A stretch of DNA of 64,000 nt from Bradysia coprophila (taxonomy: Eukaryota; Arthropoda; Insecta; Diptera; Sciaridae), in the NCBI RefSeq assembly GCF_014529535.1, contig NW_023503608.1:12016501-12080500 (forward strand). Reading direction: 5' to 3'. The translations under genes were made by a program, and so were the position numbers. Of this stretch, positions 34,250 to 48,059 are shown piece by piece. The stretch's first letter is position 1. Every line of letters begins with the position of its first letter. Under the pieces are notes generated by a model, which saw only the letters and a program-made list of their open reading frames with translations, was not told where the DNA came from and did no database searches.

Positions 34250-35771
34250 CCAGGGTTTCTGATCAAATGAATAATTGCTGAATTTCTCATTACCTGTCAT
34301 GCACCCAGCCTATATTTATCCTTTTAGAAATGAAAGGTTAATTTCCTATAGTCATTAAATATGTCACTTCTTTTGCTTAAGATACAAAATGTTCTACTTC
34401 ATTCGACTTATTATTCATTTTATAATTTCACATTAACCGTAGGTCATCGGTAATTTCGGTCATTTCTGACAATGAAAGATGATTAGTGGTTCCGGAAAGA
34501 AGATGGAACTAGGTTTAAATCAAAGTGGTCATCATCGATGTGCAATTTTCATTATATCAATTTACTGCATTAATTGCAGGATACTAGAATGATAAGATAA
34601 TATTATCAATTTAACACGAAAAGATGTTGAACATTCATTTTCTCTCAGATAAGATATTCAATTCACAGATAACTCGAGCTTGAAAAAATAAATTCTTCAT
34701 CGTTATTGTTTACTAATAAAAAGGTGCGAGCACTCAACCACACCATATTGTGTACATAGATAAAACAAATATAAAGACAGGAAAATAAAATTCTCAGAGC
34801 ACTATGATAACATTGTGAAATCACCTGTGTGGCATTGGGTCGGTATTATCGACATATGGTGTATCCATATGATGTTCACATTTTTTTTGTTATATAAAAT
34901 TGAAGATGGTTTGTAGATTGCATCAGAAAGATCTATTATATTTAGACCACAGCTCAAAATTTCTGTTTTTTCGTTCATTCAACGATCGTGCCTGAGGTCT
35001 GGTAAACAGAGTATTTTGCTTTAAATGGCTTGACAATAAAAAATATTTCCTAATGGTCGTTCTGGTCATTGATTCCGTAGCACACATTTTCAAATCTAAT
35101 GTTTAAACCAAACTTCAGTCAGTTGAGATTGTATTACTAAATTATTTACTAAAAATGTTTTTCCTTAATTTAATTGCTAAGCTAAAAAATAAAATAATTT
35201 GAAAAACTGTTTAGAATATCACATGAATTTTACATTAATTTTTTAACTCTTCAATTGTTTTGATTTGTTTAGATTTTAATAGAAAACGAATTTCTTAAAA
35301 AAACCGTTTTTTTTCTTGTTGATTTTTCCTCAATAATTTGTTACAAAAAGATGAACAAGAAGATCAAAACTTCCATAAAATCCTAATTAAACTTTATTTT
35401 TACAAAATCCAATGCATTCGTACAAAATATAAATAAAATGATCGGAAGAGCCTACACACATCTCCATTTTGTTACTTTAAAGATCGAAGTGCAATACGGT
35501 GGTCAGTTTTAATTCGTTCAAGCATATGTCCTTCTCACTATATCTTCCATAAAAAACCTTTTGTTTTTACATCTTCACCAAGCACCTAGTAGCTGAATAC
35601 TATTATCTTCACTGACTATGCTTATGTGTCGTAAAAAAATGCAAAAAATAAAAAAAAATGTTTAAAAAAAGGCGTTAAAAAATTGACCAGACTAAAAGTT
35701 CAACACGTTCAAGCTAAATTCATTCCTAAAAAATCACAATTTCACTCGTCGTCGTCGTATTCATTCACCAA
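34250..35771. other. noncoding, AT-rich
   Basis: No gene supported. A short segment at about 35589 (GTAGCTGAATACTATTATCT) matches one at 22821, and a decayed dispersed-repeat copy is possible near 34390. The part nearest 35771 is probably 3' untranslated sequence of the semaphorin gene. Confidence 0.4.
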
Positions 35772-38715
35772 TCAAATGTAAGTCTTTTTCACTTTTTGCA
35801 GTGTTCCGGTTTTGCAATTCACTTCTTTTTCTAGATTTTCCGTCGAATTTTTGCACTCATGACTTCGATCTTTGGCAAACTCTTGCTCTAAATTATCCTT
35901 TTTGATATTGCACGACGCATTCGATGGTAGCGTCGCCGTTGAGATGAGTAAATTTGTCTTCTTGGCACTGTTAAGCGGTTGCATGTGTCGTTTCTCGTAT
36001 CTGAAATGGAAATCGAAATTATTTAAGTGTTGATCGACTCTCACTTCCTACTACAATTTGAAAAGAAAGAATAATTTTGCAGTGGTAAACTTACGCATTG
36101 ATTGTGTTATGATGTTCTCGGTAGCACAACGACATCAACCATTTCATTTTCGCCACACAGAAACCGATGAAAAGTCCAAAGACGAACAAAATGCACATTA
36201 ACGTTATTATCGACGGACTACCCAAATGCACACGCTGTTCGGCTGCTTCAGCACCACCAGCACCTCCAATGCGCTCCTTGACCAACGGATCAATGTGAGT
36301 CTTGTGAATACTGTTTATTTGATTCGTCAATTCAACGCCGTCAATGGAAGTGACTGTTATCTCATTGTCATATGAAACGTGAGGCGGCATTCGCCCTACA
36401 CTTGACACAGTGCCTCGTGTCGATTGAATAACAATTGGTGGCGGTGGATCAATCCAATTACCGGCAGAGTCACCGTACTTCTTACACAAATCAATGCCAT
36501 CCGTTCCACTCATATTTTGAATGAATCCGTCAGGGTTGGAGTGAACGTTGGGATTTGTCAGCAGCGACGTGCATTCATGATTGTTAATGTCCCACACACA
36601 GTACGGGTCTTGTAAATTGAAGCAATCTCTGCAACGCACAATCTTCGAGCAATGGTGCAATGGTATGGAAACAATATGTCCGGTGCCAACAACAATCAGT
36701 GTTTGAGTATTTGCCGAGACGGACAATTCTTTGATTGGCATTCCATGCGGTAGAGCCTGGGTTTCAGTAACAACAACTGGTTCGGCTTGTTCTGTGTCAT
36801 TCGCCGATATGATGTTGACGAATTTGATAACTCGTCCATCGTCTGTACCCACGAAGATGACGTCATAGGTATTACCGTTCATGGATAAAATTTGTGGATC
36901 CACTGTTATGGCGGTGAAACGGTGCTTAAGGTTGACCCGAGTCAGCAACGGTCCACCAAACATTGCACCAGCCGCTTGATCCATAAGTGTGTGAGTTTTT
37001 ATGAAATTCACAGAATTTGATGGCAAAGTTCGACTGTCATCCACACATTTTCCAGGTCTTGGTTCTGGAACGGATTCGGGTGGAACTGGTAGCCAATTGG
37101 ATGTAGAGTCTTTCTGTGCTTTGAAACGTCCTTCAAATGCTTCCATTATATCGTCCACTTTAAATGCACATATTGCTGAACCGGGAATTGCATTTGTCGG
37201 TGTTGTAAAGACTGCATAGATTATGGATTGACGCTTGTCGCCATTGTTGTAAATGCCCTCGATGATTTTACTTGTAGCTTCTACAATCAAACGGAGATTA
37301 TTCGTTAGAAAATTGGTCAAATGTCCCATTCAAGAACTCAAGTGTACTCACGTATTTCGTCGAAATAGAAAGGATATTCCCCAGACACGGAGCAATTCAA
37401 TCGGGTTTTCAGGAACGATGTCCAACGGTCAATAAATTTATAAGGTCCTCCCTTATCGTTCTTGCATACTCGTGCCACTCTTGAGTAAACCGTTTTTCCA
37501 CAATTCATGTACTCCATTGCAATTTCTCGGAAAAAGAAGAAAACATAGCCGTTGTGCTCCAAAGCTGACACAAATGCCGGCTGATTGAGTTGCTTCAGAT
37601 CGTATTGTTCTGTGCGTTGCGTTTCACGATAGATCAACGGATCAGCACCGGAGAAATCAGCAACTGTCGCCGAATATAGTTGACCATCTGCAAGAACAAA
37701 GCGAATAGAGAAATAAGCGACGATTCAATTTGATGAAACGTTCGGCTGGTAGAAGAGGGTTTTCTATTATTCTCAACATTTATCAATTACTGTGTCTCGC
37801 TACATCACAAAAATAATAATTAGCATGACGAGTTATCGTTACGAAGATCAAAAGATCCGCGCGTTTTATTTTTTTTTAACTTGCTAATTGACACATCGTT
37901 AAGACGAGTAGTTGACTGTATCTGACTTTCCGTATGTCTTCTAAAAATGATTATAAAAAGCAACCTTGTCGTCGTTAGACACGCTAGACATCCATGCAAT
38001 TTGAACAAAGGACAACAAAAAATCGTCTAACATACCTGTGTAAACATAGGTGCTGTTGTGTGTCGGATTGTACGGACATCTTCCTTGTGCTTCTAATTCG
38101 GTCACCATTTCCGTTGTCATTCTTCCACTTGCTTCGTCTGTATGCTTTGCATATATACGACAAAGTGGCTTATACGAATTGGTACCGCAAATCGTGATTC
38201 GATTGTCCGGCAATCGTGCGTACACTCGAATATAGTTCTGGCAATCCATGTCTTGCTTCCCTTTAAGCGCGCACAGTTCTCGATGAGCATCGGATGAGTG
38301 CCATTCAATGCGTTCGCTTTGATTCTCCAATAAATTCGATAAACTAACGTTGTACACGTAGTTCCTGGTTGAAGTAAGAAAAAACATTTCGTTGAAAATT
38401 TCAATCGTTTTTCAAAATGTATTTGTTCGTGAGTTACCTTGCGCCGATCAATAATGTTGAGTCATCTTGATCTAATATCTTAAAGTAGTCAGTTAAGTTC
38501 CCGTAGAACATTGGAAGTTTATCTTGATCTGCAAGGTAAATAGTGATTTGTTGTGAATTCAGTTAATGGTGCACATGAATCCGCAACTTACCATATTTTA
38601 TGTACAACTTTGGAACAACGTCCGGCGTCCACGAGCTAACCCTTACTATCACAGTAGCCAAACAAAAACAAACACCTAAAATGGTGGACATCTTACTGTA
38701 TCGCATTTGCTTCAT
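35772..38715 (-). CDS. transmembrane class 1 semaphorin (Sema-1a/1b-like)
   Basis: Axon-guidance ligand of plexins, anchored in the plasma membrane. Exons (minus): 38715-38592, 38528-38438, 38364-38036, 37687-37352, 37280-36095, 36000-35772; 764 residues, all phases consistent. The ATG at 38715 follows an in-frame TGA, and an acceptor near 38873 implies an upstream untranslated exon. Residues 1-28 form a signal peptide (ILGVCFCLATVIVRVSS). The Sema domain follows (about 30-500), with YNPTHNSTYVYT, ATVADFSGADPLIYRE, SRVARVCKND, RWTSFLKTRLNCS and YDVIFVGTDDGRVIK. A PSI module (CRDCFNLQDPYCVWD) lies near residue 510, then a linker without an Ig domain, and one membrane helix (MCILFVFGLFIGFCVAKM) near 660. 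The cytoplasmic tail of about 90 residues is short for Sema-1a of flies and closer to what I recall for Sema-1b, so the paralogue is left open. Confidence 0.93.
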
Positions 38716-38879
38716 TTTCAGAGAAAATTTTGGAATGAAAAATTTCGATAGATTCGAACAAGTTTTCGGATTTCATAAATCTCGTGCGTTCATTTGAATC
38801 GAGTCCGACGTAACGGCGATTCTAGCGATGGTTCAAATGGAATCCTTAATTCTGCGGATAACATTCCGGTAATCTGTAA

Positions 38880-41530
38880 TGGAAAATAGAAATTTGCTTT
38901 AGTAAATTCGGTAAGATAACATTCGGTTGAAGTGTAATTTTAACGGGACAACCATCTTTATCTCAAACATTCATGCATAAATTATCAAATTTCTAAGATT
39001 TTCTTCTCGGACCACTGTTTAAGAGCGCAATAAAATATATAACAAAAACAATGTGTCTAACTGCTTATCACATTAATTGGGTCAGACCATTTAGGTTTAA
39101 TTGTAATGTTCTACACGAGCATTTTTCTAATCTATGTGTACCAAGCATAAATTCGTTTAAGTAGTGTGTCACATGACCCCGACATCGACAACGCTTTGGT
39201 ACATTTGGTATTATATATTATGTTGCATTCGAAATGTGATGCTTCATTATTATGCATTTAATTCTTATTAAGTTAGCTCTATCCTGACTGTACTTTTTTA
39301 GCAGATTCTAGTTTTTATCAGGCAACTTTCAACAATTTTTTTTATATTTTTATGACTTTATGTATCAGACTTAATTTTCAGCCGAGAGGAGAAGAAAAAA
39401 AAAATCTGCCTCATAAATAACTAGTCTTTGACTTAACGTAAATCTACAAGATAATCCTCATTAAAAAAACACAAAACCATTACGTGGTATGTGTATAGTT
39501 TCAATAAATCTATAAAATCATGGCAATCAGCTCGGTGAGGTTTTTCGTTGTTGTTGTTGTATTTCTTCAATAAATATTTTGTGTAGCATCTCTGCTCCTC
39601 ACCTATACGCAACATATATTGTTATGTTAAGTCAAGCGTTGCACAACTCTTTCACTCATACTCATTGGACTTTAATTATACAACGACTTACGACCAGTTT
39701 TTTTTAATATTATTTCTTCTCTCATTTGATTGTATAAATGTGTGGTGTGTAGATATTTTTCTTACGATTGCAGTTCGAATTCGATCAGTTTCGTTACACA
39801 CGGGGTTTATCGTTATGTGAGAGGGAATATTGCATTTATTTTGTACGTGTTGCTACTTAACCAAGTCGTATATGAATCAAGATTTATGTGATCTTCTTAT
39901 AAAACTTTTAAGCCTAGGAATAATAATATTTACGATGCATGTTCTCCTCTGTGCCCGAAAATGCGTTCCACATTTTAATAAAAATAATAATAATAAAAAA
40001 TCTCTCTGTTTATTACAACCTAAATATATCAGGCCACACAAATTAAAAATAGGTGTGTTTTTACGTATACATAAAATTTCAATAAATTCGACAACATTAT
40101 GCAACCGATATAAACTCGTTTTATATTATAACTCTAACCTTCATGGTTTTGTAAAAAAAAAAATATGAAAAAAATTTTGCGTGTCTATCCACCGTGATTC
40201 GTTCTTAAAAGTGTACACAAAGGGAAACAACTTACAGGCATTTCGCTTCGAACATAATAACCAACATGCAACTTTATACAATATTCTCTACCTTAATATT
40301 TGTATAATGTTTCTAATCCGATTAACCAACAGGCCATTTAGTTGACACATCAATTCCTGGGTTGAGTCATATATACATAATACGATTTGCTTAACCTTTA
40401 ACAAATACTTATTAAATTTAATAAACTCTTAGCCTCAGGTTTTATACGTGTGGTTTTTTCGTCTTTTTATGGCTGAGCTGAGTTCTTTTTTTCTTCTACT
40501 CTCAAAGCTTTTTTTTATTTCAATTGAACACACAAAACAGTGTGGATAATGTAATCAAATGGTGGTTATGTTTATTACGAACTGCGAATGATTTGAATAT
40601 ATGTACGTTAAGTGATTCAAAGATCTTTTTTTTTAAATATATAGTTTGCTTCGAAGATAGATTCAACTAACACCAAAATGAATGTCTCTGAGATAAACTA
40701 TTTGAACTACTTCTCATAACTTTTAAAAGTTAATTATTTTATTATTTTTTAGCTTGCTCTTACATCAACGCCGTTATATTTTCACGTAACCTGCGAAATT
40801 GACCGAGAATTCATAGATTTGAATATGTTGTTATTTTGGGACGTAATTGCGGACAATGTTCTTAATGAACAAAGAACCTTTCAGCTTAAGTTTATAACGT
40901 GACGTCTCGAATTTCAGAATTAGTAGATTACATTGGGTGCAACGGAAGTAATTCATTACATGAAGGATCTAGCATGATCATAGAAAATATTCGGAGGCTG
41001 ATGAAATCACACTAGGCACTGTGTTTCTTTTGTATCACTAAAGCCTCACTTGTCAATTCAGTGGCCATGCTAGAAGCAGTGCTGTGGCCGAACTCACAAG
41101 TATGTATTTAAGGAACAAGTTTTTGAAACTGTTTTGTTGACCAGAGTAGAATATGTAGAGAGAATTACACGAGAATCAATATAACAGTTTCCAAAGAAAG
41201 TTCCTGAAATAAACCAGAATGAGTTTTCGAATAAATAAAATCGTTTTCAAATAAATGAATTACTTCACAGCATCCAATGCGGAAAGTTCAAGTTAAATCA
41301 AAGCAAAATAAATAAATTAGAACAACTCTTCACATGTAAAAATAGTATCGTTGTAATGCAATGACAAATTTCGTGGGGGCTGAACATACATAGGTATAAT
41401 GACAACTTTCTGCGGGGGATACGGGGATACACATACTTGCAACGAATCAATAATATTACATTACGTTCGTGCTTCAATATTTTTTACATGCAACGAGCCC
41501 AAAATGAGTGAATTTTTCTCGGACGTTCGG
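38880..41530. other. noncoding upstream of semaphorin
   Basis: No exon supported. This may be first-intron and promoter DNA of the semaphorin gene. Contains a repeat copy at 40965-41083. The small frames of 60-112 codons here are AT-rich and show no domain. Confidence 0.4.
40965..41083. repeat. MITE, CTAGCATG family, decayed copy
   Basis: GGATCTAGCATGATCATAG at the left and CATGCTAGAAGCAGTGCTG at the right are inverted. Internal blocks GGAGGCTGATGAAATCACA and TAGGCACTGTGTTTCTTT match the intact element at 47782-47993. Confidence 0.6.
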
Positions 41531-41540
41531 CCCTTAGTAG

Positions 41541-41695
41541 GTACCTGTTTGGGACGGTTGATCTGAGGCACTTTCGCTTGTAGCCCAAAGGAAGGGAAAT
41601 CGTTTGCCTCGAATCAATCGTACAAAACAGGTATACGTTGGCGAGTGGGTATACGTTGTAGCCCGAGCCGAAGGCAGGGCGACATTTCCACTCGT
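41541..41695. repeat. two adjacent hairpin repeats
   Basis: Hairpin 1: GTACCTGTTTGGGACGGTTG at 41541 pairs with the segment ending at 41636 (ATCAATCGTACAAAACAGG), about 28 bp with bulges. Hairpin 2: 41642-41664 (CGAGTGGG...TGTAGCCC) pairs with GGGCGACATTTCCACTCG at 41678-41695, with a CGAGCCGAAGGCA loop. GTATACGTTG occurs in both. A third, similar type of hairpin is found at 60.5-61.6 kb. Confidence 0.6.
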
Positions 41696-41759
41696 CAATA
41701 TAAAAATATTAAAACAAATGAAGTAACAGATTTTTCATCAAACATTCTTTAAGAACGAA

Positions 41760-43683
41760 TAGAGGTGTGCACCGCCGATTTTACGCCGGCGCGCCGCCGA
41801 TTTTTTGCTATATTTTCGGCGCGCCGCCGCCGAAAAATAATAGCTCACGCCGCCGCCGCCGCCGATTGTATTTTCGTCGCGCCGAAATTTTATACGTTTA
41901 GTGCTTTCAGCCATTTTAATGGGCGGCAATATAAACTTAAATTGAAAAATCTATACAAAAGTGTGTGTCTGAGTACAAGGTTTTAGCAAATGTTTATCTC
42001 TCTTAATTTATAAGTCAGGTTTCTATATGCGTAGAAATGAGTTTTTGGTTAAAAAAAATTTGTAAAAACTTTGGGTTTTTCTTCTTACCTGCACTGTACG
42101 ACAGTGATTTTGTTTCTGATGCTACGATAGGGTTATCTTCGAAGTAGCTTTCTATAACGTATCCTATTTCCATCAGTAGATGGCAAGTGTTTTATGCAAA
42201 TTTTTAAATACTAGTCCAAAGAAAAAGTTTGCTGCTGTCTTGGGAAGGGTATCGATGGATACAACTGGGGATCACCATCGATACCCGAGGTCGAAATAGC
42301 ATTTGTATTTTCTGTATCCTCACTTACCGTGAACCCTTGGGTACGTTACTCTATTTTCTGTGCAATGAAATGAAGCGTGGCAGACGGCAGGCGGCAGACG
42401 ACGTTTCTCTTATTATCTGTTGATGCAGATAAGAGGAAGAAGAAAGAGAACAAAATTCAGTGAATCAGTCAAAACTGTGTGATACTAATGTAATTGTAAA
42501 GTGGCAAACTTAAGACCTTATATGGAATTTGGGTGGAAAATGGCGCAAATCACATGTTTCAGGAATTTATAAAGTGGAAAATCTTTTCGGTTTCAAGTTT
42601 TTTCGTCAAAAGACGAGATACGGGTATCTTTATTTTCAATTTTTAGCTGCTTTATGTAAAAAATTTGGGAAAAAATCATTTTGGCGTAGTCTATACACTT
42701 ATTACGCTTATTACTTATAAATTTAAGTTTATCTGAATCTCTTATTTGCGAAAACCTTCTACTACGATCTCACTCCTACATCGAAGATGGACTAAAGCAA
42801 CGCACTTCTCGCTCCTCGTTCCCTAACTAAATTAAATTAACACCAACAACAAAAACAAACACAACAACAGCCTGATTACAACAGAAAAATGAGAGCAAAT
42901 AAGAAAAAACGAGAGTAAACAATAAAAACAAACAGAGCTACTTCAGCTCTTCCCTCCAAATTGTGAGTGATTCAAGAGAAAAATCGCTGTTTCGACCTCA
43001 GGTGTTAATAGCGGTCCCAGGCCAGCGTGGTCTGGCCATCGTCAGTTGCTCTAAGAACACCCTTCACAAGACAGCAGCAAACGTTTGACTTGAACTGGTA
43101 TTTTAAAGTTTGCATGAAAACGTTTTGCCATCTACTGATGGGAAAGGACATTTCAGTGAAAAGCTACTTCGAATAAACCCATCGTAGCATCACATAACAG
43201 AAGTGCGTTGACTAAAGGCAACAGGAACGGGTATTGCATAAATTGAAAGTGAGTTTGCGTAAATGGCATACATTATAGTTGGAAATAAGAAACCTGCAGA
43301 ACATCTAGTATGAAGATGTGACTTAAAATTTCCAACTGATAAGTTAACTTATATGTCATTTACGCAAACCACTAATCATTCTTGGATTCATTAAAATAGA
43401 TGTTTTTAAAATAATAGGTCAGTTATTGTACATTCAAAATATAAAAGGTGAGATACGTCTCAGTTGATTCCCCTTGTATAAGTGGTTGATACTTCAGATC
43501 GCAAGACAGTAAGAATTCAGTGTTTTTGCATTATTTTCGAAAAATTTAGATTTTTTTGTAAATTTATCGGCGCGCCGATCGGCGCACCGCCGCCGACTAT
43601 AAATTTCTCCCGGCGCGCCGCCGCCGATTCCTTACCAGTCGGCGCACCGCCGCCGACTATTTTAAGATCGGCGCACACCTCTA
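41760..43683. mobile_element. non-autonomous hAT-like foldback element
   Basis: Ends are TAGAGGTGTGC and its inverse, and the exact 8-bp direct repeat AGAACGAA lies at 41752-41759 and 43684-43691, the target duplication typical of hAT elements. TIRs extend into long imperfect inverted arms, roughly 41760-42300 against 42985-43683 (for example GAGGTCGAAATAGC at about 42287 against GCTGTTTCGACCTC at about 42989). The outer parts of both arms are extremely CpG-rich, with four GGCGCGCC octamers at 41788, 41818, 43569 and 43612. No transposase frame. An internal palindrome, GGGTATCGATGG with its inverse, lies at 42248-42286. Confidence 0.85.
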
Positions 43684-43699
43684 AGAACGAAGTTACAGA

Positions 43700-46600
43700 T
43701 TTATCGTTACGTTTGTCGTATACAGGCTAAACAACGGATGCATGTACTAAAACTACTCTGCAATGTGAATTCACTAAGTGATATTGAATAACCTTACTGA
43801 AAAAACAACAGAAAAAGATGCTAATTTGCCTTAATTAATCGGTCTTAATAATTGCTATAGCAAATAATGATTCCTCTGTATGAATCACTTAGATAAAATG
43901 CCTCGCAAAATGCTAAATCACTTTGAATTTGACGCAAATAAGTTGTTGTGATGCAAAGGCAATAATAGTGAAGATGTCATTCGTTGTCAATTTATTGATT
44001 TAAGTGTTATCGAATGATCAATGGATGTGTGCTACTTTATCGAGATGTCATCAATACAATTTAATTATCGTCGTTTAAAACAAAGACTTTGCCGGGAGGC
44101 TTTGTATTGTCACGATACGACCCTGGTCAAATGCGAAAGTAACCTTATGATTTTTGTAACAATAAAAACCAATCTTCGCGATAACATTGATAATTGTCAA
44201 ATCTCACACGCATTCAAGTTTGTATTCATGTTCACGTATCAAAATGATTTCCCCATTTTATTCATCCTTGAAATTGATTGTCCGAAATTCTATAAGCTTC
44301 CAAGTCTTTTTGTGTCGTTTTGACTTAATGGCATTTCAAGCAGAAATATAAATTTTTTATTGAAACGAAGTAACTATTGTAGTAATATTTGTGATTTATT
44401 GATGCGAATATTCAATTTTATTCTGACACGTAAATGTGGTTGAGAAATTTTAAACAAAAACAGAAAACAGACGACGGTAATTTGGATGTTGCATAAAATT
44501 TTTCGATGAATTTACAAAGATCTATAAAGGGATTTCATAATTTTTTTTGTTGCGCTGTGGAACATAACACAACCCATGTTGGCCGAGGATTAAGTTCAGA
44601 AAAAATGACAATTTATTGTTGGAATTATAATTCTTCTATTCGGCACTTAGAAGTTATTCAATCATTACCCGACGACGACGTGGGTTCTCTAAGCCATTTA
44701 CAAACATTTCAACCGTCAAACTTTAAGAATTAGTTAAAGAAGACACGGTTAAATAAAGAACAATCGCATTGGTATCTACTGTGGTAAAAATATTCATTTG
44801 AAGCAAACATTTGAATGCTGTCGCTTCACACAAAATTAATAATATTTAAAATTTGTCGTCATGCTCGTTTAAACTTACAAGTGAAAGGTATACATTCTTT
44901 CAATGTACAAGTTGTCACGTACTCATGACCACATATTCCCTAATTTGAATTTTAGATTATTTTAGCTTTTTGTTTAGAGGAAACGGAAAAACATAAAATC
45001 TTTCACTTCAGGCTGAGATAGGTCACAGCCACGTACCATATATACACCTTAAAATGAACAAGTTGTTGTCGATTCAACGTTGTCGCTTTTAAGGTTTCAT
45101 TATCATATAATTCTGTTTAAAGTCGCAGTTTATTATTTTTATACAAAGTCAGCGCTTAAGCCATAATTTCATGAAACAGTAATGCTTGTACCTTGTCAGC
45201 AAACATACCACACGTTTGATTAATATAATTTATAAATCATAAATTTTAATAATAAACAAATTTTGACCGATAATATCAACGGATACAGTGTTGGTTAGCT
45301 GGATCATGATGTTTTTCTACTTAAGAAGTAATTTTCTGTTATTAAAGTCAAACTTATACATAACGTGCACCAGAAATTAAGTCACCGGAAAGCCATTTCT
45401 CATCATATCTATGTCGAGTTCATTTCTCATTATATTGCATACACACCAAACTTGTTATATGAGAACGACCAGCAAAGATATACTGAAAAAAGACTTCGTT
45501 AGAAAAACAAAGTTTTCGTTCGGTTTTTTTTAGCTTACAGTGCAGTTTCAACTGAACTAGATAATGCTAATGAATCATATTAGAATGTTATTAGTTTGTT
45601 GATAAAAGTCAACTGGAATTTCATTGTACCGCATACAGTTAAAAAAAAAACTTAAACGAATTTGAATACCCATCCTACAAGTTGAACTGTTAGTAGCCGA
45701 GTAAACATTCACATTCTGCGATTGATCAAATCAATCTAAATAAATAGCATAAAGGAATTCGTTATCGAAACGAGTTTTTCTTTCTTTTTTTTCGCCTTTT
45801 GGTTACGGTTGTAGTTTTTAGTGGGTCCCGTTTAACGATACTCATTTACGATACATTTTGAAAGTGCCACGAAAAAAATCGACAACACCACAAGCCACAC
45901 ATGTTGTGCTATTCTATGGGAATTAAATTCTCTAATTTAAATATTGATTTGAATTATAATAAATTTGAAGATTAATTTCAAACCATAACCTCCATCCATA
46001 GTAAATGGATTTTTCAAAATAACAAATTTATATTCTTCTCCACCATCGTAAAAATACTTTCTTAATAAAGCTCTTAAAACGCCGAATGACAATGTTACCA
46101 CATTGAATGTACGTTCGACACATTTTGGGCGGTTGAATTGGCTATTGATCGAAATAAATTTAATCGAAAATTAAGTTTGTCTATTTCGTTAAACGGGCCA
46201 CAGAGAGACGTTGATTTGATGACCTTTGAATTTGTTAATGAACAATTTAATATTCGATCGAATTTGATTCTAATTTGTACCTAGCTCAATATCCAATTTC
46301 TTTTATATTTATTACATTATGCTCATGCACCTCTTACCAAATTATGTTCAAGAACATTTCAACAAAAAATGGATTTTTATCCGGTCACATCGAATGCAGT
46401 AAAAAAAATCATTTTCCTACGAATTGTAATCGCATTATAAAATAATTTATTTTTTTCAGCCTAGATTAAGCCCAGCCATTAATTAATTAGTCAAAGAAAC
46501 GGTTAATTTTACATTATCATTGTTGATACGCATGTTAAGTATCATTAAATGTGGGTTTGCTCTTTCTAATGTTAGGAATAAACATTTCAAATATTTCTGG

Positions 46601-47009
46601 GTTAGAATAGCTGTGTACTACGGTGGAATGTTTTCAACTAAATAAGATAATTGCGGCTAGGTCTTGAGTAAAATTCAACGGGAATTTCCCGGTGTACGAC
46701 CATCGTCAGTGATGTAATAATGAAGCGAATTCCATAGACAACAATTTTTTTTTATAAAAACTTTCGTACACTGAGGTCACGATCAGGTGCATTATGTCAG
46801 AATTTCACCTAGTTAGCACAGATCGTATAATTGCATGAATGAAGAAATGTCCGGGAAATGAAGTGTAACAGAAATTTAATTAAATTAAAAATGTAGACAC
46901 AATATTTTGCAACTCGTACATTTGGCATAAGGTTATGTACCTTTAATTGTTGCTGATGTGTGCAAATTTACAAAATTTTCTTGAAAGCTACAAGGTGCTC
47001 ACGAAAACA
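43700..47009. other. noncoding, AT-rich
   Basis: No gene could be supported. Two plus-strand frames at about 44021 (100 codons) and 44506 (75 codons) have no recognised domain or convincing splice context and are treated as chance. Confidence 0.4.
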
Positions 47010-47781
47010 GGCTACTGCAGAGCCGGATTAACCCATGGGCAAAGTGGGCCCGGCCCAGGGCGCTGGGAAAATAGGGGCGCTTAGAAATTAAATTTTCTCG
47101 ACAATGTAATCATTTCACGTTCAACATAAGTCATGCACAAATCAACGTCGATTAAAAAAAATTCGCGCTCGCTTCGCTTGCGTCTGTACATTACATTCTT
47201 GGGGTAAATGTGAGCTACAAGAAATGCATATATACATCTAACTTGATATTTTTGAATAATACACGCACATCGACTAACCCAAGGCTGTTCGTATTTGGTT
47301 ATTTAAAGCGTTTTTATGATGGTCGTGCTTTAGAAAAGTTGAACTTTGAGGCTTCTGGCTGAAGACACTATAAATAATTTTCAATAACCATTCCATTGCT
47401 TCATTTTCGTCAGTCGCCGGTGATAGTCGGATGATGGAAAGCTTTTAGCTCATGAGGAATTTTCGAAAATTTTATAAATTCCTCATGAGCTGAAACCTGC
47501 TCATGATCGCCGGACAACGGGAGTTTGGAACAAAAAAAGCAGCTGGAAAAGCTGCAGAACAAATTCGTTTCCGCCCATTGAAAATTGTTCATGGCATATA
47601 TTCGCGATTTTTTTTGTCGAAATCCAAGGCCAATTACCTAAACTTCAAGATCTAACACTTTCAGAGTGAAGACAAAGGATCATTCTAGAGTGCCCTAAAC
47701 TTCAATACTTTCGGGATCCCGAGTCCTAGATCCTTGAAATTGCTTCAACGCAAGTCGTTTTTTCCGAATCATGACCTTACC

Positions 47782-47993
47782 CAACGCACTGCTCCTAGCA
47801 TGAACATAAGAAATATTTGGAGGCTGATGAAGTCACAGTAGGCACTGCGTTTCTTTCGTGAAGATAGGTGACTTGTTTTAGTTGTGTGAGTTCAAACACA
47901 CAATACAATCAATCTTAGGCGGTAGCTCTCATCACAAAAGCCTCCAAATTCGACGTTTGTCAAAGTAGTGTTCATGCTAGGAGCAGTGCGTTG
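47782..47993. mobile_element. intact CTAGCATG-family MITE nested in the hAT element
   Basis: The termini CAACGCACTGCTCCTAGC... and the exact inverse at the right end pair over 24 bp. The 7-bp direct repeat CCTTACC flanks it at 47775-47781 and 47994-48000. Inside, GGAGGCTGATGAAGTCACA and GCCTCCAAATTCGACG show a second, inner inverted relation. Older copies lie at 24561 and 40965. Confidence 0.8.
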
Positions 47994-48059
47994 CCTTACC
48001 AAGTAGAGTAAATCTCGCAATATAATGAAACTGTAACAGTATCACAAATATTGTGTCAA

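Noticed and set aside
44021..44733. Two plus-strand frames of 100 and 75 codons
   Set aside because: No recognised domain, no supporting splice structure; expected by chance in this composition.
47447..47492. Perfect 16-bp inverted repeat considered as a transcription terminator
   Set aside because: It is inside a hAT element of a eukaryotic genome and has no link to a gene end.
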